The translations under genes were made by a program, and so were the position numbers. A stretch of 64,000 nucleotides of DNA from Entomortierella parvispora (Eukaryota > Mortierellomycota > Mortierellomycetes > Mortierellales > Mortierellaceae): the NCBI GenBank assembly GCA_963573315.1, contig OY752140.1, positions 558,001 through 622,000 on the forward strand, read 5' to 3'. Position 1 is the stretch's first letter. The number at the start of each line of letters is the position of its first letter. The notes below the pieces were generated by a model. The model was not told the origin of the DNA. It saw nothing but the letters and a program-made list of their open reading frames with translations, and did not search any database. Of this stretch, positions 33,546-45,295 are shown piece after piece.

Positions 33546-34729
33546 CATTATGCACTTCCTGGATAGAAATGTTCCTCTTTGTATTCTTTGGTCAAGACTG
33601 ACATTGATTCTCTTTTGCCTGTTATACCATAGCCTATGAAGTTCTGTCAGACAAGGACAAGAAGGCTGTCTATGATCGATATGGCGAGGAAGGATTGAAG
33701 CAGCAGCAAGGACAGGGCGGTGGCGGGTTCCACGATCCCTTTGATATGTTTGCTCAGTTCTTTGGTGGCGGATCTCGTGGCCATGGCCACGAGGAGAGAC
33801 GCGGACCCGAGATACGTTTGGAATTGGAGGTCACTTTGGAAGAATTGTACTCTGGCAAGTCGATCGAGATTGAGGTCGCAAAACAGATCATCTGTCCTCA
33901 TTGCAGCGGATCGGGCGCAAAGTCCTCGGACGATGTCGTTACCTGCACGGAGTGCCAGGGTCAAGGTGCAAAGATTGTCAAGCATATGCTTGCTCCCGGC
34001 ATGTTCCAACAGTTCCGTCAAACGTAAGTACCCTGTTCTTTTGCACGACATATGGTGTTTTTATGATCAACCATTCCTTTCTTCCTTTTTTTCTCCTCCC
34101 CCCCCCCCCTTTTTTTTTTTTTACTCAAAGTCTAACATTTTGAATTGATCTACAGTTGCGACCAGTGTGGAGGCAAGGGAAAGGTTATTCGGGAACACTG
34201 CCCTGTTTGTCACGGCCACAAGGTCCAGCGCGGATCGGAGCAATTGACCATCGTCCTGGCGCCTGGAGCTGCTGACGGATCGACTATTGTCTTTGACCGG
34301 GAGGGAGACGAGTCACCCGAGGTCGTCGCTGGCGACATTGTCTTTGAGATCAGGACTCGTCCTCACAACATCTTTGAGAGACGCCAGGATCATCTTTATA
34401 CCTACTTGACCATCTCCTTGGAGGAAGCTCTTTTGGGATTCAGTCGTGAGATCAAGCATTTGGATGGCAAGATTGTCAAGTTGTCGAGAGGAGACAAGGT
34501 CACGCCCTTTGGATTTGTGCAGACTCTGAAGGGTCAGGGTATGCCTATCAAGGGATCCAGAGGCGATCATGGTGATTTGTTTGTAGAGTACAAGGTTGCC
34601 TTCCCCGAGTCCTTGACCAAGGATCAGAGATCATTGTTCAAGGTCGCTTTTGGTGTCGAGGCACCTTTCGACGAGTCTGCTTTCGGCGGTGCGAACAAGC
34701 AGCAACAGATCATGCACGACGAGATGTAG
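33278..34729 (+). CDS. SCJ1: ER-luminal DnaJ co-chaperone (Scj1/ERdj3-type)
   Basis: Three exons (33278-33491, 33633-34023, 34156-34729) give 392 aa. A signal peptide (1-20, Leu-rich) precedes a J domain with HPD at 52-54, which stimulates Hsp70 (BiP/Kar2) ATPase in the ER. A Gly/Phe-rich linker ([19 protein letters not shown]) follows. Then come the four CxxCxGxG-type zinc motifs, [24 protein letters not shown] and CPVCHGHK, and the two C-terminal beta domains. This is the type I DnaJ layout. The protein ends M-H-D-E-M; an HDEL-like retrieval signal would need Leu in the last place. Length and order match yeast Scj1. Intron 1 contains a very long T-run, and the third CxxC motif follows directly after intron 2. 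The gene converges with the M13 peptidase gene. Confidence 0.94.
33509..33545 (+). repeat. Poly-T homopolymer in SCJ1 intron 1
   Basis: About 37 uninterrupted T, part of a longer T-rich stretch beginning at 33494, and the longest homopolymer in the window. It begins shortly after the donor. Confidence 0.9.
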
Positions 34730-34876
34730 ATAGAGCCCGTTTGTTTGTTTGTTTTCAAAAAGAAATCTGTCATAGAGAAACTCCAACCTGCGAATTTTTT
34801 TTTTTGTATTGGTTCAACACGAAAACTATCCTGTGCTATGGTGCAATGGTCCTGTGATATGGAGCAATGAACTTCA

Positions 34877-37800
34877 CTACCAAAGATCGCACTTGCTATC
34901 GGGGTTCATGGCTGATCTCGGCACGCACTTGAAGACCTCTGCAAAATGCTTCGAGTTTTGGACAGCACCATTGACGCGCCATTTGGCTGGAGCATGGGGA
35001 TCGGTTCTCAACTATGATTTTTTCAATGACCAACAAATGTAATTGCCTGTTATTATCCACGATGCCGAAACAATTCACTGTGAAAGACAAGAGGAGGTAA
35101 AAGGGGGGGAGCGAGCGAGGAAGAAGCGTCCTTTCAACTTACACCTTCAATTGCAGAGGCGGGACGGCGGTTGGAGCACCAAACACGGGCAAAGGCCATG
35201 TAATAGAGCTGCTCACGAGAATAATCCTCCAGTCCGGAAAGAAGATGATTCTTGTACTGGTCGCCATGAGGATCCGATTTGAATCGTGCCTGCCACGCCT
35301 CGAATGACTTTTTCAATCTGGTATAAAGTTTGTCAAGTTCAAAGACAGGGAGAGTGGATCAGATCTTTGTTGTGGTTTTGATGACATCCATCACGAATAG
35401 AAAAGAAATGAAAAAGAAGAAAAAAAAAAAACATACCCTCCATTGTCGGCAAGGTTCTCGCCTAGGGTCAGTTTTCCATTGACGTGATTCTCGCGTCCCT
35501 GAGGGTCCTTGACGGTAAAGTTGCCGTATTGGTCCACGAAGCACTGGGATTTTTCTCTAAACTCTTCCAACGTCTTGTTCGACCACCACTATTGGAGAGA
35601 AAGTTGGTAAAAAGACAGAGTTAGATGTCGCATTCTCTCTGTAACTTCAAAAGGTGGCAATTGCAAAAAGATTTCTAAAGATTCCATCCATACATCCGAA
35701 AGTTTTCCGTGGGCATCAAATAGTCTTCCTTCGTTATCGAACGCATGCTAATAAAAACAAACGAGGTAGCAAGTCAGTTCCCCCGAGCCATCCTATCAAA
35801 GAAAACACGTAATATTTCCTAGCAGCCCAGAGTGATATCCATTGAACATTACCGTAAGTTCATGTCCTGCTACGACACCAATGCCCCCGTAGTTCAAGTA
35901 TTCTGGGTTATCACTGTGGAAGAAGGGCTGCTGCAAGATACCAGCTGGGAACACAATCTCATTCGCACTTGGGTTATAATAGGCATTCACAGTTTGGGGG
36001 CTCATCAACCATTTCGCCTTATCCACAGGGTTGCCCAACTCCTTGAAGACTCTGTCAACGGACCAAGTCCTGGTTCGGATCTGGTTCCCAAAGAAATCTT
36101 GCTTGTCGATGCTCAAATCCTTAAAGTAATCCTCCAACGACTCTGGAGACCGGACATCGGGAGATTCGACCGAATAGCCGACCTTTTGAATCAGCAGATT
36201 GACCTTTTCCGTGGCGTTCAAAAGAGTCTCATGGTCCAACCAGTCCAGGTGAGAGAGACCTTGCAAGAACGAGGTCCTCAAGGACGTGATGATACCGTCG
36301 GCCATCTCCTTGCTGTCGCCCTGGAAGGTCTTGCCAATGAAATAATGTCCAGCCATCGCTCCCAAGGAATTGTCGACCACATCCACACAGGTCTCCCAGC
36401 GAGGAGTGATCTGATCTGCAGAGACACCTTGCAAAGCGGCCTTGAGCTTCTGCATCGGCTTGCGGTACTCGATTCCGAGGTTTGAAGACAGTTTCTGGAT
36501 CAGACGCCAGGCGAAATAGTTTTGAAGGGTCATCACTGGCGTGTCCTTTAGCAACGCATTGAGTTTCTCAAGGTACTCTGGAGACGAGACAATGATGGGA
36601 TCCGGGATGGGGGCGCCTTTACCGAGCAGCTCTTCAATCACCAGATTCCAGTCAATGGCTGGCAAGACATCGGCGATCTGGGCCAGAGTTCTGGGGTTGT
36701 AGGTCAATTCCGAATTGTCGAGATCTTCCTTGTTGGTGGAAATGGCGGCCAAGAGTTTTTCAAATTCGACCACGTTCTTGGCCACTTCGGACCAAAGGAT
36801 CGGCTTTGAGATGGTCTCTGGATCCAACGCGCCATCCTGGTTCTTGTCCTTGCCTTTACCCAAGACAATGGCAAACATTTCCTCGACGGTGACCTGATAG
36901 ATCCCGACAATCTTTTCTTCCGTATAGTATTCCTTGGAGGGCAGACCCAGTCCACTTTCTTCAACTCGGAAAACGTTCACGTCGGGGTTCTTTGGGTCGG
37001 CATCCACATCAAAATCGATCATGGTTGGGACCTCCAACCAGGCGAGTTGGGTGATGGCGCGGGAAAGATCTTCGCGTTCCGCTTGGATCAACAAAGCCTC
37101 TTGTTTCTGTTGCTCCTCCAAAGAGTCATCGCGCTTATCGATTTCACTGTCCAAGAATGTGTCGACGGGTCCAGGAACAGTTTCTGGAGTATCTTTGAGC
37201 TCGGCTGCAACGGGCACATGAAACTCTGCCTGAGCTTTTGGTACTCTAGGTCCCTGCTGTTTGTCCTGTTCGGCCTCCTTCTCTTCCTCTTCCTGCATTT
37301 CCAGTTTTATGATCGAAGGTGGTTTGCCCCTAGAGTTCAACCATTCCAGATTGGTCATGGCCGCCTCCAACGTGGTTTCAGATTGAGTATCGAGGACACT
37401 ATGGGGGGCAGGGAAGGTTTTGATCATCTTTTGGACTAGATCCGCCAACGGTTTGACCCCGACCTCTGAGATCTTTTTCTCGTCCACACAGCTCTCGTAC
37501 AGGGACTGGAGTTTGATCAGGTTGCGATGAGAGGCGTCATCTTTACCCATGCTGTTGTAGTTGTTGCTCTCGGGGGGTGAGAGAATGGCCTTGATAACCT
37601 CCTGGATAACAATGTAAAAAAAGGGGATATTTCGTTATTAACGTTCGAGGGGGGAGCGCAGAGGATAGGGACAAGAAACGAGACAATAAAACACATAGTA
37701 GAGAGGGCATGGGCAACAGGCGATGATGAGGATAAGAGCGAAGGTGAGGATGGATGGGGACAAGTTGGAGTTGTTTACCTCGTTTGTCTTTTGGACAAGG

Positions 37801-38763
37801 TTGAAATGTCCAATCTGGGCCTTGTCATCTGGAATCGACACGCGATCCACGAATCCACCGCCTAAAAAAAAAAAAAGTTCACTGTTCAGCAAAAGGGAGA
37901 TCGTTCGTCATTGTGCATCGCGTGTGGGTCAGCTCCTGGAGGGGACAAGTGCATTACAATTGAAGGTGAAAAAGTCGGTGCAAGGGTCGACTTCTGGTTT
38001 CATATCTCTGAGGATATCCGCTGCAACAATCGTGCACTCTCTCGAAGTGCAGATGCCCTGTTGGGTTCAGCAACAAGAAAAAGGTGAAAGCTGCATTATC
38101 AGTTCTCCCGTTCTTCTTCCCCCTTTTCCATGCTTCCCTCACCTCTCTTTTCCACACAAGAGACAAAGACGCAGGCCTAAAAATAAAACAGGAATCACTT
38201 ACGTTCTTGCCGCTTGCAGGGATCTCCTCTCTGGCACGCACGTACGCGCACAGAAAGCAGACCCACAGCAAGAAGAAAAGTGCCGCGACTGCCATCCACT
38301 TTTTTTCAGTTTTTGAGTATTTGTTTTGGAACGAAAAGTAGGCCCTTCGACAAGGGAAACAGCAACAACCGAAAAAGATTCTCTTGAGGCCCGTTGGTCG
38401 ATCCTGTCCAAAAAAGCGTTGCGCGTCCAAGTCGGCGTGAGAATGTAAACCCGATGGGGAGGATCCTGGCTCGCCTGGGGGTGGTGGTCCGCTGCGTCGT
38501 CTGTAGCCGGCTCCGCCTGTGTTTTGATGACCGTAAGTGCTAGGGTCCGGTCCAAGAATATCTTCGGTTTCCTCTGACCAATGTCGGCCGTTTGCGTTAT
38601 TATTGGAAGAAGGGGTCGAGTTGATAGGGATAGTGGTGCTCAGGTGCTGGCCGGGACCGACGCCAGAGGGATAGTTGTTGTTGTGGGAGGGTATAGAGGA
38701 CGAGCGAGGAGGGTGTTGTCCTGCGAGGAGGGGAGTGGTGTCGGAAGAAGGAGACGGAGTCAT
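34877..38763 (-). CDS. M13 (neprilysin/ECE-type) zinc endopeptidase, type II membrane protein
   Basis: Eight exons (38203-38763, 37958-38057, 37779-37861, 35853-37601, 35694-35747, 35437-35588, 35143-35317, 34877-35011) give 1002 aa; typical M13 enzymes are about 750. The first 160 residues are cytosolic, Pro/Ser/Gly/Asn-rich. A Cys-rich patch and one transmembrane helix (FFLLWVCFLCAYV) follow. The ectodomain has the M13 start CT..C..AADIL..M.PEVDPCTDFF, the substrate-binding NAYYN (787-791), the zinc site HELTH (828-832), the second zinc-ligand motif ENLAD (893-897), and ends C-D-L-W as in this family. An acidic Glu/Gln-rich insert (about 346-420) interrupts the N-terminal lobe. The HExxH motif is split by an intron between T831 and H832. 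It should cut peptides outside the cell or in secretory compartments; the substrate is unknown. Confidence 0.93.
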
Positions 38764-39741
38764 CTCTTTTATTGCTGCCGCCTGGCCCTGATCCCTTTGT
38801 AGTCAAGTAGGGGTGAGATATGAAGAAAGTTGTGGCGTGAGGAATGGAGTGGGGCAAGTGTAGCGTCGGTTGGGAATAAGGACTAGGGAAGGTTTCCTTT
38901 TGTTTCCAGGGGGGAGGATTGTGCACAAAAGAAAGAAAACAGAGGGAAAGAATACGAGAATCTAGAAAGGGAGAGGGTTCAATGTGCCTTTTTGAAAACG
39001 TGAAGGTGTAGCAGGAAGAGAGAAAGAGAGAAGAGAAAAGAAGGGAGAATGAGGAGGGGATGAAACACACGTAATGCAAACCAGCAAACAGGCAGACGCA
39101 CAAACGGGCCGCTCCCAGACTTTTTGGTTGTGGTGCCAAGCCTTCCCGCGGATCGATCCATGGGGACGAGAGACGACGGATGTGATGTGATTGAGCGCAC
39201 GAGTCAGCCACCTTTGGACGATTGGATGGGGCCATGTGACCATGGGACTCTTGGGCCGTTCATTTCCAAGAAAAGAGAAAAGAGAGATGGCAGCCAAAAA
39301 TGGATACGAGCCTAGCCCGTTTTGTCCTTGCCCTTTTGACGACGAGGTGACAAAGACAATGTCTCGTCGAGAAGAGTGAAGAGAACTCGCGACCGTGACG
39401 CGTGTCTCTTTGTCTCTTTTTTTTTTTTTTTCTTTTTTTGTATTACGGGGGATACGGGGATACGGGCGACACTCACCTTGCACTCGGTGGCCACACACAT
39501 GTAGCCAGAGGGGCAAATCACAGCACAGCTCAGGTAGTGCAAACAGAGGCAAAACAGGCATCAGCTCTCGAGCTTGTGCAACCAAGGGCTGATTCTCGGA
39601 GAGTAGTTGAGACTGCTCAAAGAGTCGGAGAAATCAGATAGAGAGAGTCCAGGTAAATCCAGGAAAGATCGAGAGAAGAAAGGACGGATCCCAGAACGAT
39701 GGGAAGAAGCAGCAGAAGAAGGATAAACCGAAACCTAGCCA

Positions 39742-39892
39742 GTGTGTGTGTGTGTTCTGTCTGTCTGTTCTGTCAGTCAGTCAGTCAGTCAGAGTCTGCA
39801 CACACACCTTTGATCGCACACACAACAAACATTGATCGCTCTCTCACACACACAGACACTTTCAGATTGCACACCCACACATTGCACACACC
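39742..39892 (+). repeat. Cluster of GT, CTGT, CAGT and CA microsatellites
   Basis: GT repeat at 39742-39755, CTGT units, a CAGT tetranucleotide repeat at 39774-39792 and several CA blocks to 39892. They lie 300-460 bases upstream of the ZIP start. Confidence 0.85.
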
Positions 39893-40028
39893 ACCGTGCG
39901 CTGTTTAGACTGCGTGTACCTTCGCAGTCATCACACCCTCCTCCTTCGTCTCCTCCCTCCCTCCCTTCCTCCCCTCCCTCCTCCCTCCATCGCATCGCAA
40001 GTGGATGGACAATCAATCAGACGCTTCG

Positions 40029-40200
40029 CATTCCTTTTCTTCTTTTTGTTCTTTTCTTCTCTCTTCCCTCTCTCTCTCTCCCTCTCTTTCTTTCCTCTCC
40101 TCTCCTCTTTGCTCCTCCTCCCTCTTCACCCACCGCGTCTGATTCATTCCATTCCTACTCTCCTTCCATTCCCCACCTCTCATCTTTCCTCCTCTCCGTT
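40029..40200 (+). promoter_or_regulatory. Pyrimidine tract in leader of ZIP transporter gene
   Basis: Almost 170 bases of C/T-dominated sequence ending five bases before the ATG. It is likely core promoter and 5' UTR; similar tracts precede actin and SCJ1. Confidence 0.45.
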
Positions 40201-40205
40201 AGACA

Positions 40206-42793
40206 ATGTCATTCACCAAAGACGGTGCTGGTGATGACTACCAGGCATGGCTCTTCACCCTCGCCTCGGCCTTTGCTTGCGTCTTTGGAGGTAAACCATT
40301 CGCTTCTCACTCGAGCTTCGTGCCTTTTTGAACGAGTCTATCCAACACTAATATCTACGGATCCAATCCCCCCCCCCCCTTTTTTTTTTTATCTAGCGGG
40401 ACTGATCTTCATCGACACCATTATGAAAAAGATCCTCGGACGTGAAGTCCAAATCCTGCAAAACCACAAGTTTCTGGCCGGATCTCTTGGTCTTGGCTCA
40501 GGTGTCATGGTAGAGTTTCCGTCTTCCTTCTCCCTCCCACAACAACCCAGTGTTCTCAGCTCGGAATTGTGGAAAGAAGGGCCGAGCCCTTGTGATCTGT
40601 TGATTATGTGGATTTGTTTATATTTACCTGTGCGCGAGAGAGAGCAAGGGGGGGGGGGGGGGGACACTCAACGGGAATATGGAATTCAAAAGAATATACG
40701 CACGAAAGCAAGAGCAAATGATTGTTGACGTGATCAGCTGGACACCAGTGCCCTGCATGTCCGACAGGGCGATGTGGATGATGGTGGCACAGGGGCAAAG
40801 CAAAGGTTGACCGACGCAGATTCAAAGGGGGGCGAAAGACAGAATGGGACATGATCCCTCGACGGAATCTTGTTGCGAAACAACAGACAATCTACAGGAA
40901 AACGACCAATGGCGAAAAAAGGAGGGGTTGCCAGATCCCCTCGATAAGAAACAGAAAAACGCCCTTTACTGACTACCTTATGTCATCATTTCAACATCAT
41001 CATAGATCTTCTCCAGCTTCTATAACCTATTGCCCGAGGCAAAGGAACAGCTGTCATCCGAGTTGTCCATCTTTTCCAATCATACAGATGCCTACCTGAT
41101 GCTCTTCTTCTTTTCCGGCGTCGGTCTGATGGCCCTGATTCACTGGATCATGCATCGCTTCGCGTCTGGTTCAAACTCGCCCGGTATTGAAAACAGTGGT
41201 GCAATTGAGCAATTCATGCAACGGGAGGCGCGCCAGAATGGAAGCGTACTTCCCCAGCACCAACGCAGCTATCAACAGCAACCCACAGGTCAGCAGGGAC
41301 AACCGTCGCTCCATGGACACCAGGGCCTCAAGGGATCGACCTTGTCCGGTGCAGGAACAGTCATGACGGCATCCACCTCCTCGACCGCCCATGCGTGCCA
41401 GGGCTGTGTGCAAGAGGAAACTGACGAAGAAGGAGGTGTGGACGAGGAGGAACACTACAATGATTCGGAATATGTAGACGACGAGGTCACGTCACTCGTG
41501 GACAATGCCTTCCTGCAGATTGGAAAGACACCCACGAACGGTCGGATGGATGAGGCGACTCGGATTCGTCAGAACGGACAGGATCAAGAGACCGAGGAGG
41601 ATGATGAGAGAAGCATAGAGGTTGTGATTTCAGACCAAAAGGACAAGATCCTCAGACAGACCACCTCGGATCATCACACTGACTACGATCTGGATCTTGA
41701 TTTGGATCAACACGAAGACGTTTCTGACAAGCATCAAGGCGCCGGCGATTTTGGATCTCGAAAGAGTTCTTGGTCGTCCATTTCAACTCGTCCTCAAAGA
41801 CCTTTTGCACCTGTGAGCAAGAGAAAGAAATCCGGGACGGGAGCCAAGGCCAAGGCCAAGGTACCGCGAAAGGCAACAAAGGAGTGCCATTTGGGACATA
41901 CCACTGATAGGAAAAACCGCCAATACCATCATCACCCTTCCAACACACATGTGCATACTCACACCCATACGCACGCGCCACCCACTACCGCAAGTACCAC
42001 CAGCAAAAACTATGGAGCCGTCCCTTCCTTGAATTCGAGACCCTATCCTGCACAGCCGCTTCCACCGAATCTGAATGCGAACGCGACCCATCTTAGACGG
42101 ACGTCCTTCCCTAGACTCAATCAACGGCAAGGACATGCCGTCTCGTACTCCTCGCACGATAATCTGGACCATGCCGTGGCTGATGATCGAGAGCATGCCG
42201 ACCTGACCGAGATTGGTATCCAAACTGCCTTGACCATTGCTGTTCACAAATTCCCAGGTAAGGGGGGCCTTGTCTTTTTTGTATTATAGTTTTAGAGAAG
42301 ACTGCGACATTGGATGGGCTTTTGTGAATAACTCGTTGTACTTTTTTTTTCATGTCATTTAGAGGGCCTTATTACCTTCCTGTCCACGACGGCAGATCCT
42401 TGTTTGGGCTTGTCGGTGTTCATGGCCATTGCGGTACACAACCTGATTGAGGGGTACTTGATTGCATTTCCTCTCTTTGTCGGATTACATTCTCGGACAA
42501 AGGCGTTTGCACTTGCTGCAGCCCTCGGAGGACTCTCACAGCCCTTGGGCGCCATCATGGGTTGGTTCATCTTACGGAAGGTCGCGAGCATGGGTTGGCA
42601 GGTATCTGCCACAGGATGCATCTACGCCATCGTGGCGGGTATGATGTCTTCGATCGCTGTCAATGGCATGTGGCCTCAGGCGGTCAAGTGTGTTGGACGC
42701 AAAAAGACAAAGGTCGTTCAACTCTCCTTCTTTGCCGGTATCGCCATTATGGGCGTTTGCCAGGCTGTCATGGGCACAAAGTGCGATTTTTAA
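40206..42793 (+). CDS. ZIP-family zinc transporter, Zrt3-like
   Basis: Four exons (40206-40290, 40397-40509, 41006-42257, 42363-42793) give 626 aa. Three N-terminal membrane segments are followed by a very long loop (about 120-465), then TM4-TM8. The paired ZIP metal motifs are intact: HKFPEG (480-485) in TM4 and HNLIEG (509-514) in TM5. The loop is acidic and Ser-rich and carries a His cluster with THVHTHTHTH near residue 380, a metal-binding feature common in ZIP loops. TM4/TM5 resemble Zrt3, which releases zinc from the yeast vacuole to the cytosol; vacuolar location here is inferred. The junction of exons 3 and 4 falls within HKFP|EG. The gene is convergent with the PP6-type gene (301 bp between stops). 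Confidence 0.9.
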
Positions 42794-43094
42794 AAAAGAA
42801 AAAAAAAGTACCCCCGCACTTTGCTGCCACCATTGTAATTTTAGATTCATCTCTCCCCTCTGTTCTTTTTTTTACCTATCCTTTCTGTCATCTCTTGTAC
42901 TTTTAGCTGACCATTCATGAAAGAGCATTGTTTTAATACATAAGAAATTATCGTATCGTACATGGTAGGGACATGGGTTTGACTAAGCTTTGCAGCGCAT
43001 CTGTCTTGGACGAAACACTGCATCTGGGCTTTTGTAACTATACTCTTGTCTCCTCTCGTCCTTGATCTTTCTCGCTTAAAAAAACCCCTCCCCA
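42794..43094. other. Intergenic between convergent ZIP and PP6 genes
   Basis: 301 bases between two stop codons, AT-rich, holding both 3' ends. No gene is seen. Confidence 0.6.
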
Positions 43095-44567
43095 TTACAA
43101 AAAGTAGTGGATCGGGTCCTGAGTGGGGTCCATTCCTGCCGTCGTCAAGAAACTTGAAGCTCCATTCCCGCTTCCGTTTCCTAAAGACGGCGAAGAGGAC
43201 AAAGATCCATTGCTTCCGACACCACTGAATAAGCCTGTCGGGATTCCGTTCGCAAACATGGCCGCACGTTGGACGTCTGCGGGCGACGACCGTTCATTCT
43301 CCGGTGCCGCCTCAAATACATTGAAATGTCGCTCGCCATCGACGCCAACCTCCAAGATCGATGCCAGGTTCCCGCATCGATAGCAGTAATTGGGTGCGGA
43401 CCAAACTGTCGAGAGCTGGTCATCAAACAGGACCTGGAATCCCTCCATACAGAGTTGATGCGCTCGAAGGATATGATCCATCCCGTTCTCGTGCAAGAAT
43501 TTCTCCACCACCAAGCTTCCAAATGTGTAACCAGCGCCTCTGGGCGAAACTGCGAATTCCTCTCGTCCAGGGTCAGGGTCTGACCAGACAAGGTCCGCCA
43601 TGGGTCCCTCATGTGGGATTTCTACCAGATTCAAAAATGTCCGCAAGGCGGTTCCATTAGCCACGGTCCAGTCTGTGGTTCCAAGGATGAGAGGGATAAA
43701 AAAGAGTAGAAATTCGCTTCAAACTCAACAATACCTTTGAAACGATCCATGACTTTGATCTGGTCTATCGTGTGAATGGACGGTGACAATCCTGAATGGC
43801 AGACCATTGAAAAGAGAAGCGCTTTAGCAATGGACCACAGAGCCTCAACAACAACAAAAAAAAACAGTCATCAGGAAGGGCGTACCTCCATGGACACAAA
43901 AAATCATGTTGTCAATGACAACTGAAAGCGTGAGATAATCGAATAGATCCGTAAAGTAATGCCAGACCTGTGGACTTCCATATTTCTTCATGCATTCTGT
44001 GTAAAATCCATAAGTCTAAAATCAAGAGAAAAAGAAGGGAGCAGAGTTAATGACTCGTCCTCACTCTCTATCAGTCTATTAAAACCGATGTGGTTCAGCT
44101 CATTGTTGATTCGACTCCATGTGCATCAAAGACTGGTTGGTTGGGTGAGGGGTTATTGAAATTCGACTGAACGAAACCACAGTCCGTATTTGTTCCGTCA
44201 TTTACCTGCGTCACTGCTCGAGACTCGTGATTGCCACGAACGAGTTGCACCCTGTCTGGGTACCGTAACTTCAAGCAAGTCAAGATTGACATGGTCTCTA
44301 CACTATACAATCCCCGATCCACATAGTCGCCTAGATTCGAAAAGGAGGAAAGGGATTGTCAACATCTTTATTTTTGTCTTTTGCTGAAAGGTTGTGGATC
44401 ATCGTCATCATAGGAGTAGCCAGTTTTGTCTTCATACCTAGAAAGAGATAATTCGTGTCTGGACAGTACCCGCCAATCTTGAATATCTCGAGTAGATCGT
44501 AAAACTGTCTAATGAGTTCCATAGCGACAAGTATCATGAGAGTTGATGACGAGCGCGTTAGACAGAC

Positions 44568-44598
<31 letters not shown>

Positions 44599-44821
44599 GC
44601 GTTTTTCTCTTTTCCTCTTGAAATAGACAATTCAAAACTACAATGAAGAATGCTCACCCATGAATGTCTCCAACGACAGTGACGGGAGCGCTAATGTGGA
44701 CGACATTACTCTCTGTCATGAGCAACTCTTTGGTTCGTTCGCAGATCTCCTTGATCACCGACTCTGCCAGCAGTTGTCTCTTGAAAAGAGATTCTATGCA
44801 TCTGTCCAGGTCCAGTACCAT
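43095..44821 (-). CDS. PP6/Sit4-type Ser/Thr protein phosphatase catalytic subunit
   Basis: Six exons (44658-44821, 44438-44508, 44206-44330, 43886-44015, 43735-43791, 43095-43621) give 357 aa. The metal and phosphate motifs of PPP phosphatases are complete: GDIHG (51-55), GDYVDRG (79-85), GNHE (111-114), VHGG, LVWSDP, and [11 protein letters not shown] near the end of the core. The [20 protein letters not shown] segment and the N-terminal DLDRCIESL fit PPP6C/Sit4, which acts in cell-cycle and TOR signalling with SAPS subunits. It ends HYFL, the conserved carboxyl-methylated PP2A-like tail. Unusual is a Ser/Gly/Asn-rich stretch of about 50 residues between the core and that tail, making it longer than the usual 305-311 aa. 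The ATG at 44821 is the first in frame. Confidence 0.93.
44568..44594 (-). repeat. Poly-A (sense poly-T) run in PP6 intron 1
   Basis: 27 A on the + strand, which is poly-T in the sense of the gene, between the GDIHG exon and the next exon. Confidence 0.85.
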
Positions 44822-45295
44822 CGAGGGTTGCAGTGAGTAATGTAGAGCGGGAACGAGCGGAGGTCACAGGAGGAAAGAGAAGGTCGAAGTGGAGGGGGCG
44901 AGAGAGGGAGACGTTGGCCAAGAGTCGAAGCGGAGGGTGATGCAATGAAAAGAGGAGGAGAGGAGAGAGGGGAGAGAGAGGAGAGGGAATGCGCAGAAAG
45001 AAAGAATGCGGCCTCATTCTCCTTTTTTGACTCTTCGTGACCCTTTGAGCCACACACTGCCAGTTGCCCCCTGTTGCCATGGGGGGCGTGAGAGCCATCC
45101 ACGGGTGCATGCGCATGTGCCCCTGCCGCCTGTCTGTTCCTCCTTCCCTCTTCTTGTCCTGCTGCAACGTCTGTTCCCGATATCAGTTATCAAAAACTGG
45201 GCGTTCCTTTATTCTTTGTGCTTGTTTGGGACGTGCTCGCGGACATTATTATCAAAACTCCAGCGTCCTGTTCAGTCCCGGCCCACAACCAGTAT
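44822..45295. other. Intergenic, PP6 promoter and cystatin 3' end
   Basis: 474 bases. Next to the PP6 start it is purine-rich on the + strand (44850-45010), a pyrimidine-rich promoter in gene sense. No gene is seen. Confidence 0.55.

Larger units (their letters stand above)
38764..40205. other. Divergent intergenic region between M13 peptidase and ZIP transporter
   Basis: About 1.4 kb with no supported gene. The ZIP-proximal half is full of simple repeats (GT, CTGT, CAGT, CA, then C/T). Open frames here follow the simple repeats. Confidence 0.55.
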
